Position numbers and translations under genes: made by a program. From the NCBI RefSeq assembly GCF_021021475.1, contig NZ_JAINWL010000002.1:62001-126000 (forward strand): a stretch of 64,000 nucleotides of DNA. Direction: 5' to 3'. The notes below the pieces were generated by a model. That model was not told where the DNA came from, did not search any database, and saw only the letters and a program-made list of their open reading frames with translations. The first letter of the stretch is position 1; the number at the start of each line of letters is the position of its first letter. Below are positions 43,243 to 52,593 of this stretch, in pieces. Source of the DNA: Citromicrobium bathyomarinum (GTDB lineage Bacteria > Pseudomonadota > Alphaproteobacteria > Sphingomonadales > Sphingomonadaceae).

Positions 43243-44094
43243 TTGCCGGTGCGTTGGCAAATCCCCCTCATACCCGCACTGATCGCGTCTCTCGGCCTGC
43301 TCCCTTCCCCCTCGCAGGCCGAGAGCTGGGTGATTCAGGTGACGGAAACGGAAGAGTGGATCGAGGAGAGCGATCCCCGCTTCTACGAGGACGATGCGGC
43401 ACCCGAATTCCTCTATGCCGAAGATTTCGTCGATGAGCCGCGGCTGGAATACGCCATCGCCGATCGCGCGATTTCGTCCTTCCGGGCTCGCGCGCCCAGC
43501 GCGATTGCCGCGTTCGGCCCGTTCCGCGTGGTCGATCCTTCGCGCGCGGTTCTGGTGGGCACGACCAATGCGGCGACCCCGGGCCAGTTCGCCGCATTGC
43601 TGAACGCGTATCCGGGGCTGCGCACGCTCGATCTGGTGGAGGCACCGGGGACCGAGAACGACCGTGCCAATCTGGAAGTCGGGCGGATGATCCGCGAGGC
43701 GGGGCTGGATACGCGGGTGCCTGCTGGTGGATCGGTCCGCTCGGGCGCGGTCGAGCTCTTCCTTGCCGGCGTCCGGCGCGAGGTCGAGGATGGCGCGCGC
43801 TTCGCGGTCCATTCCTGGCGCGACAACCGCGGGCGCGAGGCGCGCGACTTTGCCGCCGGGGCATCAGAGCACCGCTATTACCTCGACTATTACCGCGAAA
43901 TGGGGATGAGCGATGAGGGCGCGCGCAGTTTCTACGCGATGACCAATTCGGTGCCCAATGCCCGGGCCCGCTGGCTCGATGCGCAGGACATGCGCGGGTG
44001 GCTCGCTCGGACGATCGGTGCCGCCGCGAACGACAACGCGCCGGACGCTGCACCACGCATCGCCTATCTTGACGTGACCGCCGCGATCCCTTAG
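43243..44094 (+). CDS. Secreted ClpP/crotonase-fold protein (COG3904-like)
   Basis: About 283 residues; the start is TTG at 43243 or GTG at 43249, as no ATG fits the signal peptide (cleavage near SQA-ES). Residues ~110-190 resemble periplasmic ClpP-fold proteins: LRTLDLVEAPGTENDRANLE, then GLDTRVPAGGSVRSGAVELF, LAGVRREVEDGARFAVHSW. The family usually reads GxCxSAC-xFLAG; here Cys are absent but Ser and the FLAG/His pattern remain. A serine protease-like or scaffolding role is inferred. Confidence 0.65.
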   Translation: MPVRWQIPLIPALIASLGLLPSPSQAESWVIQVTETEEWIEESDPRFYEDDAAPEFLYAEDFVDEPRLEYAIADRAISSFRARAPSAIAAFGPFRVVDPSRAVLVGTTNAATPGQFAALLNAYPGLRTLDLVEAPGTENDRANLEVGRMIREAGLDTRVPAGGSVRSGAVELFLAGVRREVEDGARFAVHSWRDNRGREARDFAAGASEHRYYLDYYREMGMSDEGARSFYAMTNSVPNARARWLDAQDMRGWLARTIGAAANDNAPDAAPRIAYLDVTAAIP

Positions 44095-44190
44095 TGGCGC
44101 GCGCTTGAAGTTCCGGCCTTTCGGGTCGGAGGCACCTGAGACCGATTCGCGCCTTGCGCGGTTGGTCGATCCAGTTTTCTCGAGGGTATC

Positions 44191-44325
44191 ATGAAGCGGA
44201 CTTTCCAGCCCAGCAATCTCGTTCGTGCGCGTCGCCACGGCTTTTTCGCGCGCAAGGCGACCACCGGCGGCCGCAAGGTTCTCGCCGCACGCCGCAAGCG
44301 TGGCCGCAAGAAGCTTTGCGCGTAA
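44191..44325 (+). CDS. rpmH: 50S ribosomal protein L34
   Basis: 44 residues, beginning [18 protein letters not shown] and ending RKKLCA: the universal bL34. It heads the conserved rpmH-rnpA-yidD-yidC-yihA cluster. The 96 bases upstream probably hold the operon promoter but no clear -35/-10 pair was assigned. Confidence 0.97.
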   Translation: MKRTFQPSNLVRARRHGFFARKATTGGRKVLAARRKRGRKKLCA

Positions 44326-44418
44326 GCCGATTCGGCTTTTACGCGAGCGAGGGCTCTTGTGCCTGACGCTCAAGCTTGCGGGCTCCCGATCGGGGGCCCG
44401 TTTGCCTTTCCGGGTTCC

Positions 44419-44805
44419 ATGAGCACGCGTGTAACCAGCCAGGATGTGTTGACCGCCCGCGCGGATTTCCTCGCGGCTAATCGCGGTCTGCGCGTGCCCG
44501 CGCGCGGCTTCGTGCTGCTGGTGCGCCCCAACGAGGGGCGCGGGATGCGCTACGGCATCACCGTGACCAAGAAGATCGGCAACGCGGTCGTGCGCAACCG
44601 GATGAAGCGCCGCTTTCGCGAGCTGCTGTGGGCTCATCTGCCCGAACACGGCCTGCCCGATCACGATCATGTGCTGATCGGCCGCGATGGTGGGGTGGAA
44701 CGCGATTTCACCAAGCTTTCCAGCGAACTGGTCGGCGCACTGGCGAAGGCTGCACGCGGCGAAGGGCAGCGCGGGCGTCCGCCGCGCAGGAAGCGCACGA
44801 GATGA
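44419..44805 (+). CDS. rnpA: Ribonuclease P protein component
   Basis: 128 residues from the ATG at 44419; a GTG at 44359 is in frame but less likely. Contains [19 protein letters not shown], and the RNA-binding [12 protein letters not shown]. Basic C-terminus [11 protein letters not shown]. Assists the RNase P RNA in 5' maturation of tRNAs. Its stop overlaps the yidD start (ATGA). Confidence 0.95.
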   Translation: MSTRVTSQDVLTARADFLAANRGLRVPARGFVLLVRPNEGRGMRYGITVTKKIGNAVVRNRMKRRFRELLWAHLPEHGLPDHDHVLIGRDGGVERDFTKLSSELVGALAKAARGEGQRGRPPRRKRTR

Positions 44806-45020
44806 AGCCGGTCAGACGTGTCATGGTGCTGCTGATCCGCGGCTGGCAGCTTGGCCCCAGCGCGATCCTGCCGCCCTCCTGCCGGTTCCAGCCCAGCTGT
44901 TCCCAATATGCGATCGAGGCGATCGAGAAGCATGGGCCAATCAAGGGTGGATGGCTGGGCTTCAAGCGTATAATGCGCTGTCATCCATGGGGTGGCCACG
45001 GCCCGGACCCGGTGCCCTAG
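44802..45020 (+). CDS. yidD: Membrane protein insertion efficiency factor YidD
   Basis: 72 residues with the family core [22 protein letters not shown] and [20 protein letters not shown] small amphipathic inner-membrane-associated protein that helps YidC-mediated insertion. Lies between rnpA and yidC as in most bacteria. Confidence 0.96.
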   Translation: MKPVRRVMVLLIRGWQLGPSAILPPSCRFQPSCSQYAIEAIEKHGPIKGGWLGFKRIMRCHPWGGHGPDPVP

Positions 45021-45077
45021 GGCCAAGGCCCAACCCCGCTCCCTTTCGCGTTACGACTACCAGCAGGACCGCAGTTC

Positions 45078-46835
45078 TTGGACAACCAGCGCAATCTCAT
45101 CCTCGCCGTGGTGCTGTGCGGCATCCTGATTCTCGGCTACGAAGCCGCGGTCACCTATTACTATCCGACCCCGCCGGAGACTGAGCAGGTCGACCGGGCG
45201 ACGACGCCGGAACAGCGCGTTACGCAGGACACGGGGCAAAATCCCGCCATCGCCGCCGCCGCGATCGATGAAGCGGTCGATCTCGACGAAGCTCTGAGCG
45301 CGGGCAACCGCGTCGCGATCGACGCGCCGCGCGTAGAAGGGTCGATCAACCTCGTCGGCGCGCGGATCGACGATATCGAGCTCAAGGACCACCGCGCGAC
45401 GGTCGACAAGGATAGCGGCCCGGTGCAGCTGTTCGCGCCCGCCGGCACGCCGATCCAGAACTTCGCGCAGTTCGGCTTCGTGGGCGAGGGCACGCAGGTG
45501 CCTGGTGCGGACACCGTGTGGCAGGCGAGCGGTGAGGCGCTGACGCCCGACACCCCGATCGATCTCAGGTGGGACAATGCGCAGGGCCAGCGCTTCCGCA
45601 TCCGCCTGTCGATCGACGACAACTACATGATCACCGCGGAGCAGACCGTTGCCAATACCGGCGACGCGCCGGTGGTCGTCTCCCCCTTCGCGACCATTAC
45701 CCGCACCAGCCTGACCGCGAGCAAGAGCACCTGGATTTCGCATTCCGGGCCGATCGGCACCTTCGGCGGCACGGTCGACTATGGGCCGGACTACGACGAC
45801 GTGGTCGAACAGAAGGTGGTCTCTGGCGGGGCCGACCCGGCCTGGCTCGGCTTTACGGACATCTACTGGCTGGGCGCGCTGATCCCCGAAGCCGGGAGCG
45901 CGCCTGACACCGGTTTTCGCTCGCTCGGCGACAATCTGTTCCGCGCCGACCTGATCTACAATCCGGCGACCCTGCAGCCCGGACGCCAGATCACCCGCAC
46001 CTCGCGGCTGTTCGCGGGCGCGAAGGAAAGCAATGTGCTCGATGCCTATCAGGATGCAGGCATCGCGCAGTTCGGCCTCGCGATCGACTGGGGCTGGTTC
46101 CGCTGGTTCGAAAAGCCGATCCTGTGGCTGCTGCGCCAGATCTTCTCGGTCGTCGGCAATTTCGGCGTCGCGATCATCCTGCTGACCTGCATCGTGCGCG
46201 GGCTGATGTTCCCGATCGCCCAGAAGGGCTTCTCCAGCATGGCGAGCATGAAGGCGATCCAGCCGGAAATGAAAAAGCTGCAGGAGAAGCACAAGGACGA
46301 CAAGGTCACCCAGCAGCAGGAGATGCAGAAGCTGTTCAAGGAACGCGGCGTCAATCCGGTTGCGGGATGCCTGCCGATGCTGCTGCAGATTCCAGTGTTC
46401 TTCGCGCTATACAAGGTGCTGATCCTCGCGATCGAGATGCGCCACCAGCCGTTCATTTTCTGGATCAGGGACCTGTCCGCGCCCGACCCGGCGCATATCC
46501 TCAACCTGTTCGGCATGCTTCCGTTCGAGGTGCCGGGCATGCTTGCTCTCGGCCCGCTCGCGCTGCTGCTGGGCTTCACCATGTGGCTCACCTTCCGCCT
46601 CAATCCGGCGGCGATGGACCCGGTGCAGCAGCAGGTCTTCTCGATCATGCCGTGGGTGATGATGTTCGTGATGTCGCCCTTCGCGGCCGGGCTGCTGCTG
46701 TACTGGAACACCTCCAACATCCTGACGCTGGCGCAGCAGAAGTACCTCTATTCCAAGCACCCGCAGCTGCGTGAGGCGGCGGAGAAGGAACGGGCGGAAA
46801 AGGCAGCCAAGGCGCAGTCGGAAAGCAAGGCGTGA
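45078..46835 (+). CDS. yidC: Membrane protein insertase YidC
   Basis: 585 residues from a TTG start (MDNQRNLILAVVLCG) with AGGA about nine bases upstream. An N-terminal membrane anchor, a ~300-residue periplasmic beta-supersandwich domain (FAQFGFVGEGTQVPG onward), then the conserved insertase core from WFRWFEKPILWLLRQI through KEIRGVNP-like KERGVNPVAGCLPMLLQIP to LLYWNTSNILTLAQQ. Inserts and folds inner-membrane proteins with or without SecYEG. Coupled to yihA by a GTGA overlap. Confidence 0.97.
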   Translation: MDNQRNLILAVVLCGILILGYEAAVTYYYPTPPETEQVDRATTPEQRVTQDTGQNPAIAAAAIDEAVDLDEALSAGNRVAIDAPRVEGSINLVGARIDDIELKDHRATVDKDSGPVQLFAPAGTPIQNFAQFGFVGEGTQVPGADTVWQASGEALTPDTPIDLRWDNAQGQRFRIRLSIDDNYMITAEQTVANTGDAPVVVSPFATITRTSLTASKSTWISHSGPIGTFGGTVDYGPDYDDVVEQKVVSGGADPAWLGFTDIYWLGALIPEAGSAPDTGFRSLGDNLFRADLIYNPATLQPGRQITRTSRLFAGAKESNVLDAYQDAGIAQFGLAIDWGWFRWFEKPILWLLRQIFSVVGNFGVAIILLTCIVRGLMFPIAQKGFSSMASMKAIQPEMKKLQEKHKDDKVTQQQEMQKLFKERGVNPVAGCLPMLLQIPVFFALYKVLILAIEMRHQPFIFWIRDLSAPDPAHILNLFGMLPFEVPGMLALGPLALLLGFTMWLTFRLNPAAMDPVQQQVFSIMPWVMMFVMSPFAAGLLLYWNTSNILTLAQQKYLYSKHPQLREAAEKERAEKAAKAQSESKA

Positions 46836-47488
46836 GCGCCCCCGGCCCGGGCCCGCAGACGCCTGAGGAGGTCGCCGCTGCGCGCATGGTGAGCGGGCGG
46901 GTCGAATTCCTGCTGTCCGCCCCGCAGCTCAAGTTCCTGCCCGAACCGACCGTGCCGGAAATTGCGCTGGCGGGCCGCTCCAACGTGGGCAAAAGCTCGC
47001 TGCTCAACGCGCTGACCATGCGCAAGGGCATCGCGCGCGCCTCTGTCACGCCGGGACGCACGCAGGAGCTCAATATTTTCGAGGTGGGCCAGCCGACCCA
47101 GTTCAGGCTGGTCGACATGCCCGGCTACGGTTTTGCGAAGGCGCCCAAGAGCGTGGTCGAGAAGTGGCAGAACGTGGTCCGCACCTACCTGCGCGGACGG
47201 CCGGTGCTGGCGCGCGCCCTCGTCCTGGTCGACAGCCGCCATGGCCTCAAAGACACCGACCGGGCGATGATGAAGATGCTCGACGAGGCGGCCGTTGGCT
47301 ATCGCATCGTCCTGACCAAGAGCGACAAGATCAAGGCGAGCGCGCTTGCCGAAACGCACGACAAGGTCGCCGCCGAGGCCAAGAAGCATCCCGCAGCCTA
47401 CCCCGAAATCCACCTGACCAGTGCCGAAAAGGGGCAGGGGATCGCGGCCCTGCGCGCAGCGATTGTGGCCGACGCGCTGACCCCGTAA
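46832..47488 (+). CDS. yihA: Ribosome biogenesis GTPase YihA/YsxC (EngB)
   Basis: 218 residues from a GTG overlapping the yidC stop. Circularly ordinary TRAFAC GTPase: G1 GRSNVGKSS, G2 TPGRTQELN, G3 DMPGYGFAK, G4 LTKSDKIK, G5 TSAEKGQG. Needed for 50S subunit assembly. Its place after yidC is the common alphaproteobacterial order. Confidence 0.96.
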   Translation: MSAPGPGPQTPEEVAAARMVSGRVEFLLSAPQLKFLPEPTVPEIALAGRSNVGKSSLLNALTMRKGIARASVTPGRTQELNIFEVGQPTQFRLVDMPGYGFAKAPKSVVEKWQNVVRTYLRGRPVLARALVLVDSRHGLKDTDRAMMKMLDEAAVGYRIVLTKSDKIKASALAETHDKVAAEAKKHPAAYPEIHLTSAEKGQGIAALRAAIVADALTP

Positions 47489-47581
47489 GCCTCTTGCCTG
47501 TCATCGCCGCCACGCTCGACAGCGGCGAAGTGGCGCTCTAGGCGCGAGGTTCATCCCGGTAAGGCCCGACGCGACAGACCC

Positions 47582-48262
47582 ATGAAACTGATTATCGGCA
47601 ACAAGAACTATTCCAGCTGGAGCCTGCGCGGCTGGCTGGCGTGCAAGCAGGCGGGCCTCTCCTTCGAAGAGCTGCTCGTCCCGCTGTTCGGCGAGGATTG
47701 GGACGCGCTCAAGCAGAAGGAGGGCGACCTCACGCCCTCGTCAGGCAAGGTGCCGGTGCTGTGGGACACCAACGAGAATGGGGAGGCAGTCGTGTGGGAC
47801 AGTCTCGCAATCCTCGAATATCTGGCCGACAAGGTCGGTCGCGATCGCTTCTGGCCGAAGGAAGACGCGGCGCGCGCGATGGCCCGCGCAATGGTCGCCG
47901 AAATGCACAGCTCGTACCTGTCGCTGCGGCGCGAATGCCCGATGAACATCCGCGCGCGGCACACGGAAGTGAAGATTTCCGAAGGCACCCGGCACGACGT
48001 CGTGCGCATCCTCGGCCTGTGGGCGGAGGCGCGTGCGCGCTTCGGCAGTGGCGGGCCGTTCCTGTTCGGCACCTTCGGCGCGGCGGATATCTTCTACGCC
48101 CCCGTAGTCAGCCGTTTCATCACCTATGGCTTCGGGGTACCGGGCTTCGCCGACAGCTACATGCAGGCGGTCTGGACGCACGACTGGCTCCAGCAATGGA
48201 TTGCCGCCGCCGAGGACGAACAATGGGTCATCGAACAATACGAAAGCGTGCCACAGGCTTGA
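47582..48262 (+). CDS. Glutathione S-transferase family protein
   Basis: 226 residues, normal length. N-terminal thioredoxin-like domain (KLIIGNKNYSSWSLRGWLA, SGKVPVLW, DSLAILEYLAD) with Ser as the likely catalytic residue, and an all-helical C domain (FGAADIFYAPVVSRFITYG). A cytosolic detoxification or isomerase-type enzyme; close to the YfcF-like or tetrachlorohydroquinone-type branch by motif, not certain. A 14-base gap separates it from the S1/P1 nuclease gene. Confidence 0.9.
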   Translation: MKLIIGNKNYSSWSLRGWLACKQAGLSFEELLVPLFGEDWDALKQKEGDLTPSSGKVPVLWDTNENGEAVVWDSLAILEYLADKVGRDRFWPKEDAARAMARAMVAEMHSSYLSLRRECPMNIRARHTEVKISEGTRHDVVRILGLWAEARARFGSGGPFLFGTFGAADIFYAPVVSRFITYGFGVPGFADSYMQAVWTHDWLQQWIAAAEDEQWVIEQYESVPQA

Positions 48263-48276
48263 GGCGCGGGGTTGGC

Positions 48277-49146
48277 ATGCGCATCGGCGCTGCGCTGGCG
48301 GGCATCGCCTTGCTGCTGCCGAGCGCGGGCCATGCCTGGGGCTATTATGCTCACGGCATCACCGCAGAGATCGCGCAGGCCAATATCCGGCCCGAGACGC
48401 GCGCAAAGCTCGACAGGCTGTTCGCCGCCGAGCCGCTGATCGGCACGCCCGACTGCCCGCTGGGCAATCTGGTGGAGGCGGCGACCTGGCCCGACTGCAT
48501 CCGGCGCGAAGGCTGGCGCTGGGGCTATACCTCGGCGTGGCATTACCAGACCGAGCCGGTGACCGAGGATTACGACGTGCGCAAGAACTGCTCCGGCGGC
48601 AATTGCGTCAGCGCGCAGATCGAGCGCAATTTCCGCATCCTCGCGGACGAGAGCCTGCCCGCCAATGTCCGCTTGCAAGCGCTCGCCTTCGTAGTCCACT
48701 TCACCGGCGACATCCACATGCCGCTGCACTCGGGCGATCTGGACGACCGGGGCGGCAACGACCGCGAGGCTGCCTATGGCATCGCGCCGGGGCTGAACCT
48801 GCACTGGATCTGGGACGGACCGCTGGCCGAGCGCGCGATCACCAGCGCGCGGCCTTCTCTGGTGCGCCGCTACACCGCCGCCGAGCGCGCGGAGCTCGCG
48901 GGCGGCACGCCTGCCGACTGGGGCCGCGAAAGCTGGGAGACCGCGCGCGACTTCGTCTACCCCAATGCCTTCGGCCGTAGCCCGCTCGACGGCCCGCTGC
49001 CGGACGAGACCGCGATGACGCAGCAGGCGATCGAAGCGGCGGTTCCGGTATCGCAGCGCCGCGTGACGCAGGCCGGCTTGCGGATCGCCGACCTGCTCGA
49101 CCGCGCGATGGAGCCGGGACCGCTGCCTGAGCCCGCGGGCGACTAG
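48277..49146 (+). CDS. S1/P1-type zinc nuclease
   Basis: 289 residues from the ATG at 48277. Signal peptide ends AGHA, leaving Trp21 as mature residue 1, as in P1 nuclease, where the N-terminal Trp is a zinc ligand. Other ligands are in YAHG, SAWHYQ, FVVHFTGDIHMPLH, and NLHWIWD. A secreted single-strand nuclease and 3'-nucleotidase acting on RNA and ssDNA, probably for phosphate or nucleotide scavenging. Its 3' end overlaps the convergent cupin gene by 4 bases. Confidence 0.9.
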   Translation: MRIGAALAGIALLLPSAGHAWGYYAHGITAEIAQANIRPETRAKLDRLFAAEPLIGTPDCPLGNLVEAATWPDCIRREGWRWGYTSAWHYQTEPVTEDYDVRKNCSGGNCVSAQIERNFRILADESLPANVRLQALAFVVHFTGDIHMPLHSGDLDDRGGNDREAAYGIAPGLNLHWIWDGPLAERAITSARPSLVRRYTAAERAELAGGTPADWGRESWETARDFVYPNAFGRSPLDGPLPDETAMTQQAIEAAVPVSQRRVTQAGLRIADLLDRAMEPGPLPEPAGD

Positions 49147-49610
49147 GGCGTACGCTTGGCCGCGTAGCGCGTGCCGTCCTTGCGCGCGTAGCCTTCGGCA
49201 TCGAACACCATGTCGATATCGGGATATTCGCCTGAGTCGTCGGCCTTCGGCCCCGCGCTGATCGCCACGAACACGCAATCGGCGTCGCTGCGGTTCTGAA
49301 GGTGGTGGCCGTTTTCTGCGCCTGCCGCCCAAGCGATGACATCGCCGGGTCTGATAACGGTCTCGCCCTCATCCTCGACCAGCACCGCCTCGCCCGCCAG
49401 CATCACCACCAGCTCGTCCTCCGCGCTGTGCCAGTGGCGCTGGCTCGACCATGCGCCGGGCTTGAGCGTCACATGGCTCGCCCCCATCCGCGTCAGTCCG
49501 GCAACGGGCGCAAGACGGCGATACCAGCGGCCCTGCACTTCGCGGTCGAACGGGGCGGGATAGCCGGTCGCGTTGGTCTGAGGGATCGCATCGAGATCGA
49601 GCTTGGGCAT
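49143..49610 (-). CDS. Cupin-domain protein
   Basis: 155 residues. Cupin motif 1 is HWHSAEDELVVMLAGE (HxH plus Glu) and motif 2 is PGDVIAWAAGAENGHH; a single six-stranded barrel. The metal ligands are intact, but the family is functionally diverse. No signal peptide. It is divergent from dapE, with a 29-base spacer. Confidence 0.85.
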   Translation of the reverse strand: MPKLDLDAIPQTNATGYPAPFDREVQGRWYRRLAPVAGLTRMGASHVTLKPGAWSSQRHWHSAEDELVVMLAGEAVLVEDEGETVIRPGDVIAWAAGAENGHHLQNRSDADCVFVAISAGPKADDSGEYPDIDMVFDAEGYARKDGTRYAAKRTP

Positions 49611-49639
49611 CGGCGAAGTCTCCTGCTAGCGCGCAAGAC

Positions 49640-50773
49640 ATGACTGATGTTCTCGACCTCGCCAAGCGGCTGCTCGCCGCGCCCAGCGTCACCCCCGCAA
49701 CCGGAGCGGTGTTCGATGAGATGCAGGCGATGCTGGAGCCGCTCGGCTTCACCGTCCATCGCTTCACGCGCGGTAGCGGGCCTGCCGGGTCGGACGATGC
49801 ACCGGTCGAGAACCTGTTCGCGATCCGCACCGGAGCGGGGCCGAAGCACTTCGCCTTCGCCGGGCACCTCGATGTGGTCCCGCCGGGAGAGGGCTGGGAA
49901 AGCGGCGCATTTGCGCCCGAAATCAGGGGCGACCTGCTCTACGGGCGCGGCGCGGTCGACATGAAGGGCGCGATCGCCTGCATGGTTGCCGCCGTTGCGA
50001 AGGTGCCCGCCGATGCCGGGACGATCAGCTTCATCATCACCGGCGACGAGGAAGGGCCCGCGCTGCACGGCACGCGCGCGCTGATCGACTTCATGCATGC
50101 GAACGAGCAGGCGCCGGACCTGTGCCTCGTCGGCGAGCCCACCAGCGTGAACCGGCTGGGCGACATGATGAAGATCGGCCGCCGGGGCTCGGTCAACATG
50201 TGGCTTAGCGCCAAGGGCACGCAGGGCCACGTCGCCTATCCGCATCTTGCCGACAACCCGATCCCGCGCCTCGTCGCCGCGATGGCGGAACTGGAAGCGC
50301 TCGAGCTGGACGAGGGCACCGACTGGTTCCAGCCGAGCAATCTGGAGATCACCGATATCGAAGTCGGCAATCCGGCGCACAACGTCATTCCCGGCGAGGC
50401 GCGGGCGCGGCTGTCCATCCGCTTCAACGATCTGCACTCGGGCGCCTCGCTGAGCGAGAAAGTCACCACGATCTGCGCACGGCATCGGGTCGACGTGCGG
50501 CCCGTGATTTCGGGCGAGCCGTTCCTGACCCCCCCGGGCGAGTTTTCCGGCCTGATCGCCGCTGCGGTGGAGGCGGAGACGGGCGTGGTGCCCGAAGCCT
50601 CCACCAGCGGGGGGACGTCGGACGCCCGGTTCCTGCGCAGCGTCTGCCCGGTGATCGAGTTCGGGCTGGTCAACGCGACCATGCACAAGACGGACGAAGC
50701 GGTCGCGGTGGCGGACCTTGCCGTCCTTGCGCGGATTTATGCGCGGGTTGCACGCGCCGCATTGGAGAGCTGA
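49640..50773 (+). CDS. dapE: Succinyl-diaminopimelate desuccinylase
   Basis: 377 residues, M20 family. Zinc ligands in FAGHLDVVPPG and GRGAVDMKGA, catalytic Glu in TGDEEGPA, and the dimerisation domain in the middle (VAYPHLADNPI, LSIRFNDLHS), ending EFGLVNATMHKTDE. Converts N-succinyl-LL-DAP to LL-DAP in lysine and peptidoglycan synthesis. dapB lies 3 kb away in the same window. Confidence 0.95.
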   Translation: MTDVLDLAKRLLAAPSVTPATGAVFDEMQAMLEPLGFTVHRFTRGSGPAGSDDAPVENLFAIRTGAGPKHFAFAGHLDVVPPGEGWESGAFAPEIRGDLLYGRGAVDMKGAIACMVAAVAKVPADAGTISFIITGDEEGPALHGTRALIDFMHANEQAPDLCLVGEPTSVNRLGDMMKIGRRGSVNMWLSAKGTQGHVAYPHLADNPIPRLVAAMAELEALELDEGTDWFQPSNLEITDIEVGNPAHNVIPGEARARLSIRFNDLHSGASLSEKVTTICARHRVDVRPVISGEPFLTPPGEFSGLIAAAVEAETGVVPEASTSGGTSDARFLRSVCPVIEFGLVNATMHKTDEAVAVADLAVLARIYARVARAALES

Positions 50774-50842
50774 ACGCGCAAGGCTTGCCGTCTTCCTCCG
50801 GCAACGGCACTAGAGGCGGCTAGAGATTCTAGGGGGAAGTGA

Positions 50843-52123
50843 ATGTTCAAGGCCTGGTTCGCCACACCGCTGTGGGCGCGCGTGCTGCTCGCGCTGATAC
50901 TGGGCGCGATCGTTGGGTATTTCTGGGGCGAGGATGCCGAGAGCATCAAGATCGTCGGCGATGTCTTCATCGACTTCATCAAGATGCTGATCGTCCCGCT
51001 GATCTTCCTCAGCCTGGTGTCGGGGGTGACCGCGATTGGCGATCTCGGCAAGCTGGGCAGCGTCGGCTGGCGCGCAATCCTCCTGTTCGTGGTTACCGGC
51101 CAGATCGCGGTTTGGCTGGGCCTGGGGCTGGGGACCTTCTTCGCGCCCGGCATCGGCCTCGACACGAGCGGGATCGAGATGGGTGCGGTGCCCGAGCCTG
51201 CGCCCTTCGACTGGCGCGAAATGGTCCGCTCGATGATCCCGGTCAGTCCGGTGAAGGTGATGGCGGACGTCAACGTGCTGCCGCTGATCGTTTTCTCCCT
51301 GCTGGTCGGCATCGGCATCCTGCTCGCCAAGCGGGAAGAGGATAAGGAAAACCCCGAGGCGCCGGGCGCGACAAGAGGTGCGGTGGCGGCAGTCGCCGGT
51401 GCCTTCGATGCGGGCGCGGTGATCTTCCAGAAGATCACGATGGTGATCATGGAACTCACGCCTTTCGGCGTTTTCGCGCTGATCGCTTGGGTGGTCGGCA
51501 CGCTCGGCCTTGATGCCGTCGCCGCGCTCGGCAAGCTGGTCGCGCTCAACTATGCCGGGTGCCTGCTGATCATTGCGATCATGTACGTCGCCATCCTGCT
51601 GCTGTCGCGCGTGTCGGTGATCGGCTTCTTTCGGGGAATGATCGATGCGATCGCAGTGGCCTATTCGACCGCTTCCTCCAGCGCGACGCTGCCGGTGACG
51701 CTGCGCTGCACCCAGCGCAACCTCGGTGTCAGCCGCCCCACTTCCAGCTTCATCGTCTCGCTCGGCTCGACCATCAATATGGACGGAACGGCGATGTACC
51801 TCGGTCTTGCGACGCTGTTCGGCGCGCAGATCTTCGGGGTCGATCTGAGCTGGGGCGATTACGGGATGATCGCCCTGCTCGCGACCGTGGGCTCGATCGG
51901 CGCGGCGGGGATCCCCGGCGGCGGGCTGGTGATGATGGGCGCGATCTTCACCGCCGTTGGCGTGCCGCTGGAAACCATTGCCTTCGTTGCGGGCGTCGAC
52001 CGGATCATGGACATGATGCGCACCGCGACCAACGTCACCGGCGATGCCACGGTGACGGTGGCCACGGCGACCATGCTGGGCGAGATCGACAAGGCCGAGC
52101 TCGCCAGCGCGGACGATGTCTAG
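50843..52123 (+). CDS. Dicarboxylate/amino acid:cation symporter (SDF/DAACS family)
   Basis: 426 residues, about eight membrane helices and two re-entrant loops. Family marks are the Ser-rich hairpin YSTASSSATLPVTLRC, GSTINMDGTAMY (cation site) and the second hairpin GSIGAAGIPGGGLV. A ~30-residue charged loop (KREEDKENPEAPGATRG) follows helix 4. Takes up C4-dicarboxylates or glutamate with Na+ or H+. Ribosome site AGGGGGAAG. Confidence 0.92.
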   Translation: MFKAWFATPLWARVLLALILGAIVGYFWGEDAESIKIVGDVFIDFIKMLIVPLIFLSLVSGVTAIGDLGKLGSVGWRAILLFVVTGQIAVWLGLGLGTFFAPGIGLDTSGIEMGAVPEPAPFDWREMVRSMIPVSPVKVMADVNVLPLIVFSLLVGIGILLAKREEDKENPEAPGATRGAVAAVAGAFDAGAVIFQKITMVIMELTPFGVFALIAWVVGTLGLDAVAALGKLVALNYAGCLLIIAIMYVAILLLSRVSVIGFFRGMIDAIAVAYSTASSSATLPVTLRCTQRNLGVSRPTSSFIVSLGSTINMDGTAMYLGLATLFGAQIFGVDLSWGDYGMIALLATVGSIGAAGIPGGGLVMMGAIFTAVGVPLETIAFVAGVDRIMDMMRTATNVTGDATVTVATATMLGEIDKAELASADDV

Positions 52124-52129
52124 CGTGGG

Positions 52130-52558
52130 CTAGTTGTCCATCGTTGCCGGCGCACCGCTGACCGTGTCGGCATATTCGACCGGCACGAACTCGCCGAGGC
52201 CGCAGGCGGCACCGCGCGAGAGCTGGCCGCCGATATTGTTGAGCTCGAAGACGATCTCCCCGCTGCACAGGTTGCCGCCGCGCACATCGTAGGCGATGGC
52301 ATCGCCGCGGCGCAGCGCGGGGCAGCCTTGCGACAGTGCGTTGCGATAGATCTTGCCGTCGTCGAGCTCGAAATCGATCACCCCGTCGCCGCGCACCTTG
52401 GTGTTACGTACGAGCGAGGCGGAAATGCAGCTCTTCGCCGCGCCGGTGACCTGCACCGCAGGCTTGACCTCGGCAGGCACGGTGTCCGGCTGGTCGACCG
52501 GCGCACAGGCGCACAGCGCGATCATTCCGGCAAGGGGGGCTGCTGCAAGTTTCATCAT
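52130..52558 (-). CDS. DUF6491-like lipoprotein
   Basis: 142 residues from the first of two tandem ATGs. Signal peptide with lipobox LCAC, then a beta-rich domain with four Cys: KSCISASLVRNTKVRGDGV, GKIYRNALSQGCPAL, GGNLCSGEIVFEL, and GAACGLGEFVPVEYA, which match the DUF6491 pattern (two disulfides). Function unknown; such proteins are common and often multi-copy in sphingomonads. It lies downstream of nth on the same strand. Confidence 0.75.
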   Translation of the reverse strand: MMKLAAAPLAGMIALCACAPVDQPDTVPAEVKPAVQVTGAAKSCISASLVRNTKVRGDGVIDFELDDGKIYRNALSQGCPALRRGDAIAYDVRGGNLCSGEIVFELNNIGGQLSRGAACGLGEFVPVEYADTVSGAPATMDN

Positions 52559-52593
52559 GGGGGTTCTCCGCTGCGACCTGCGCGCGGCGAGAA

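Noticed and set aside
47641-48276. N-terminal extension of the S1/P1 nuclease (501 codons in total)
   Set aside because: The extension is a shadow of the GST gene; the signal peptide and mature N-terminal Trp fix the start at 48277.
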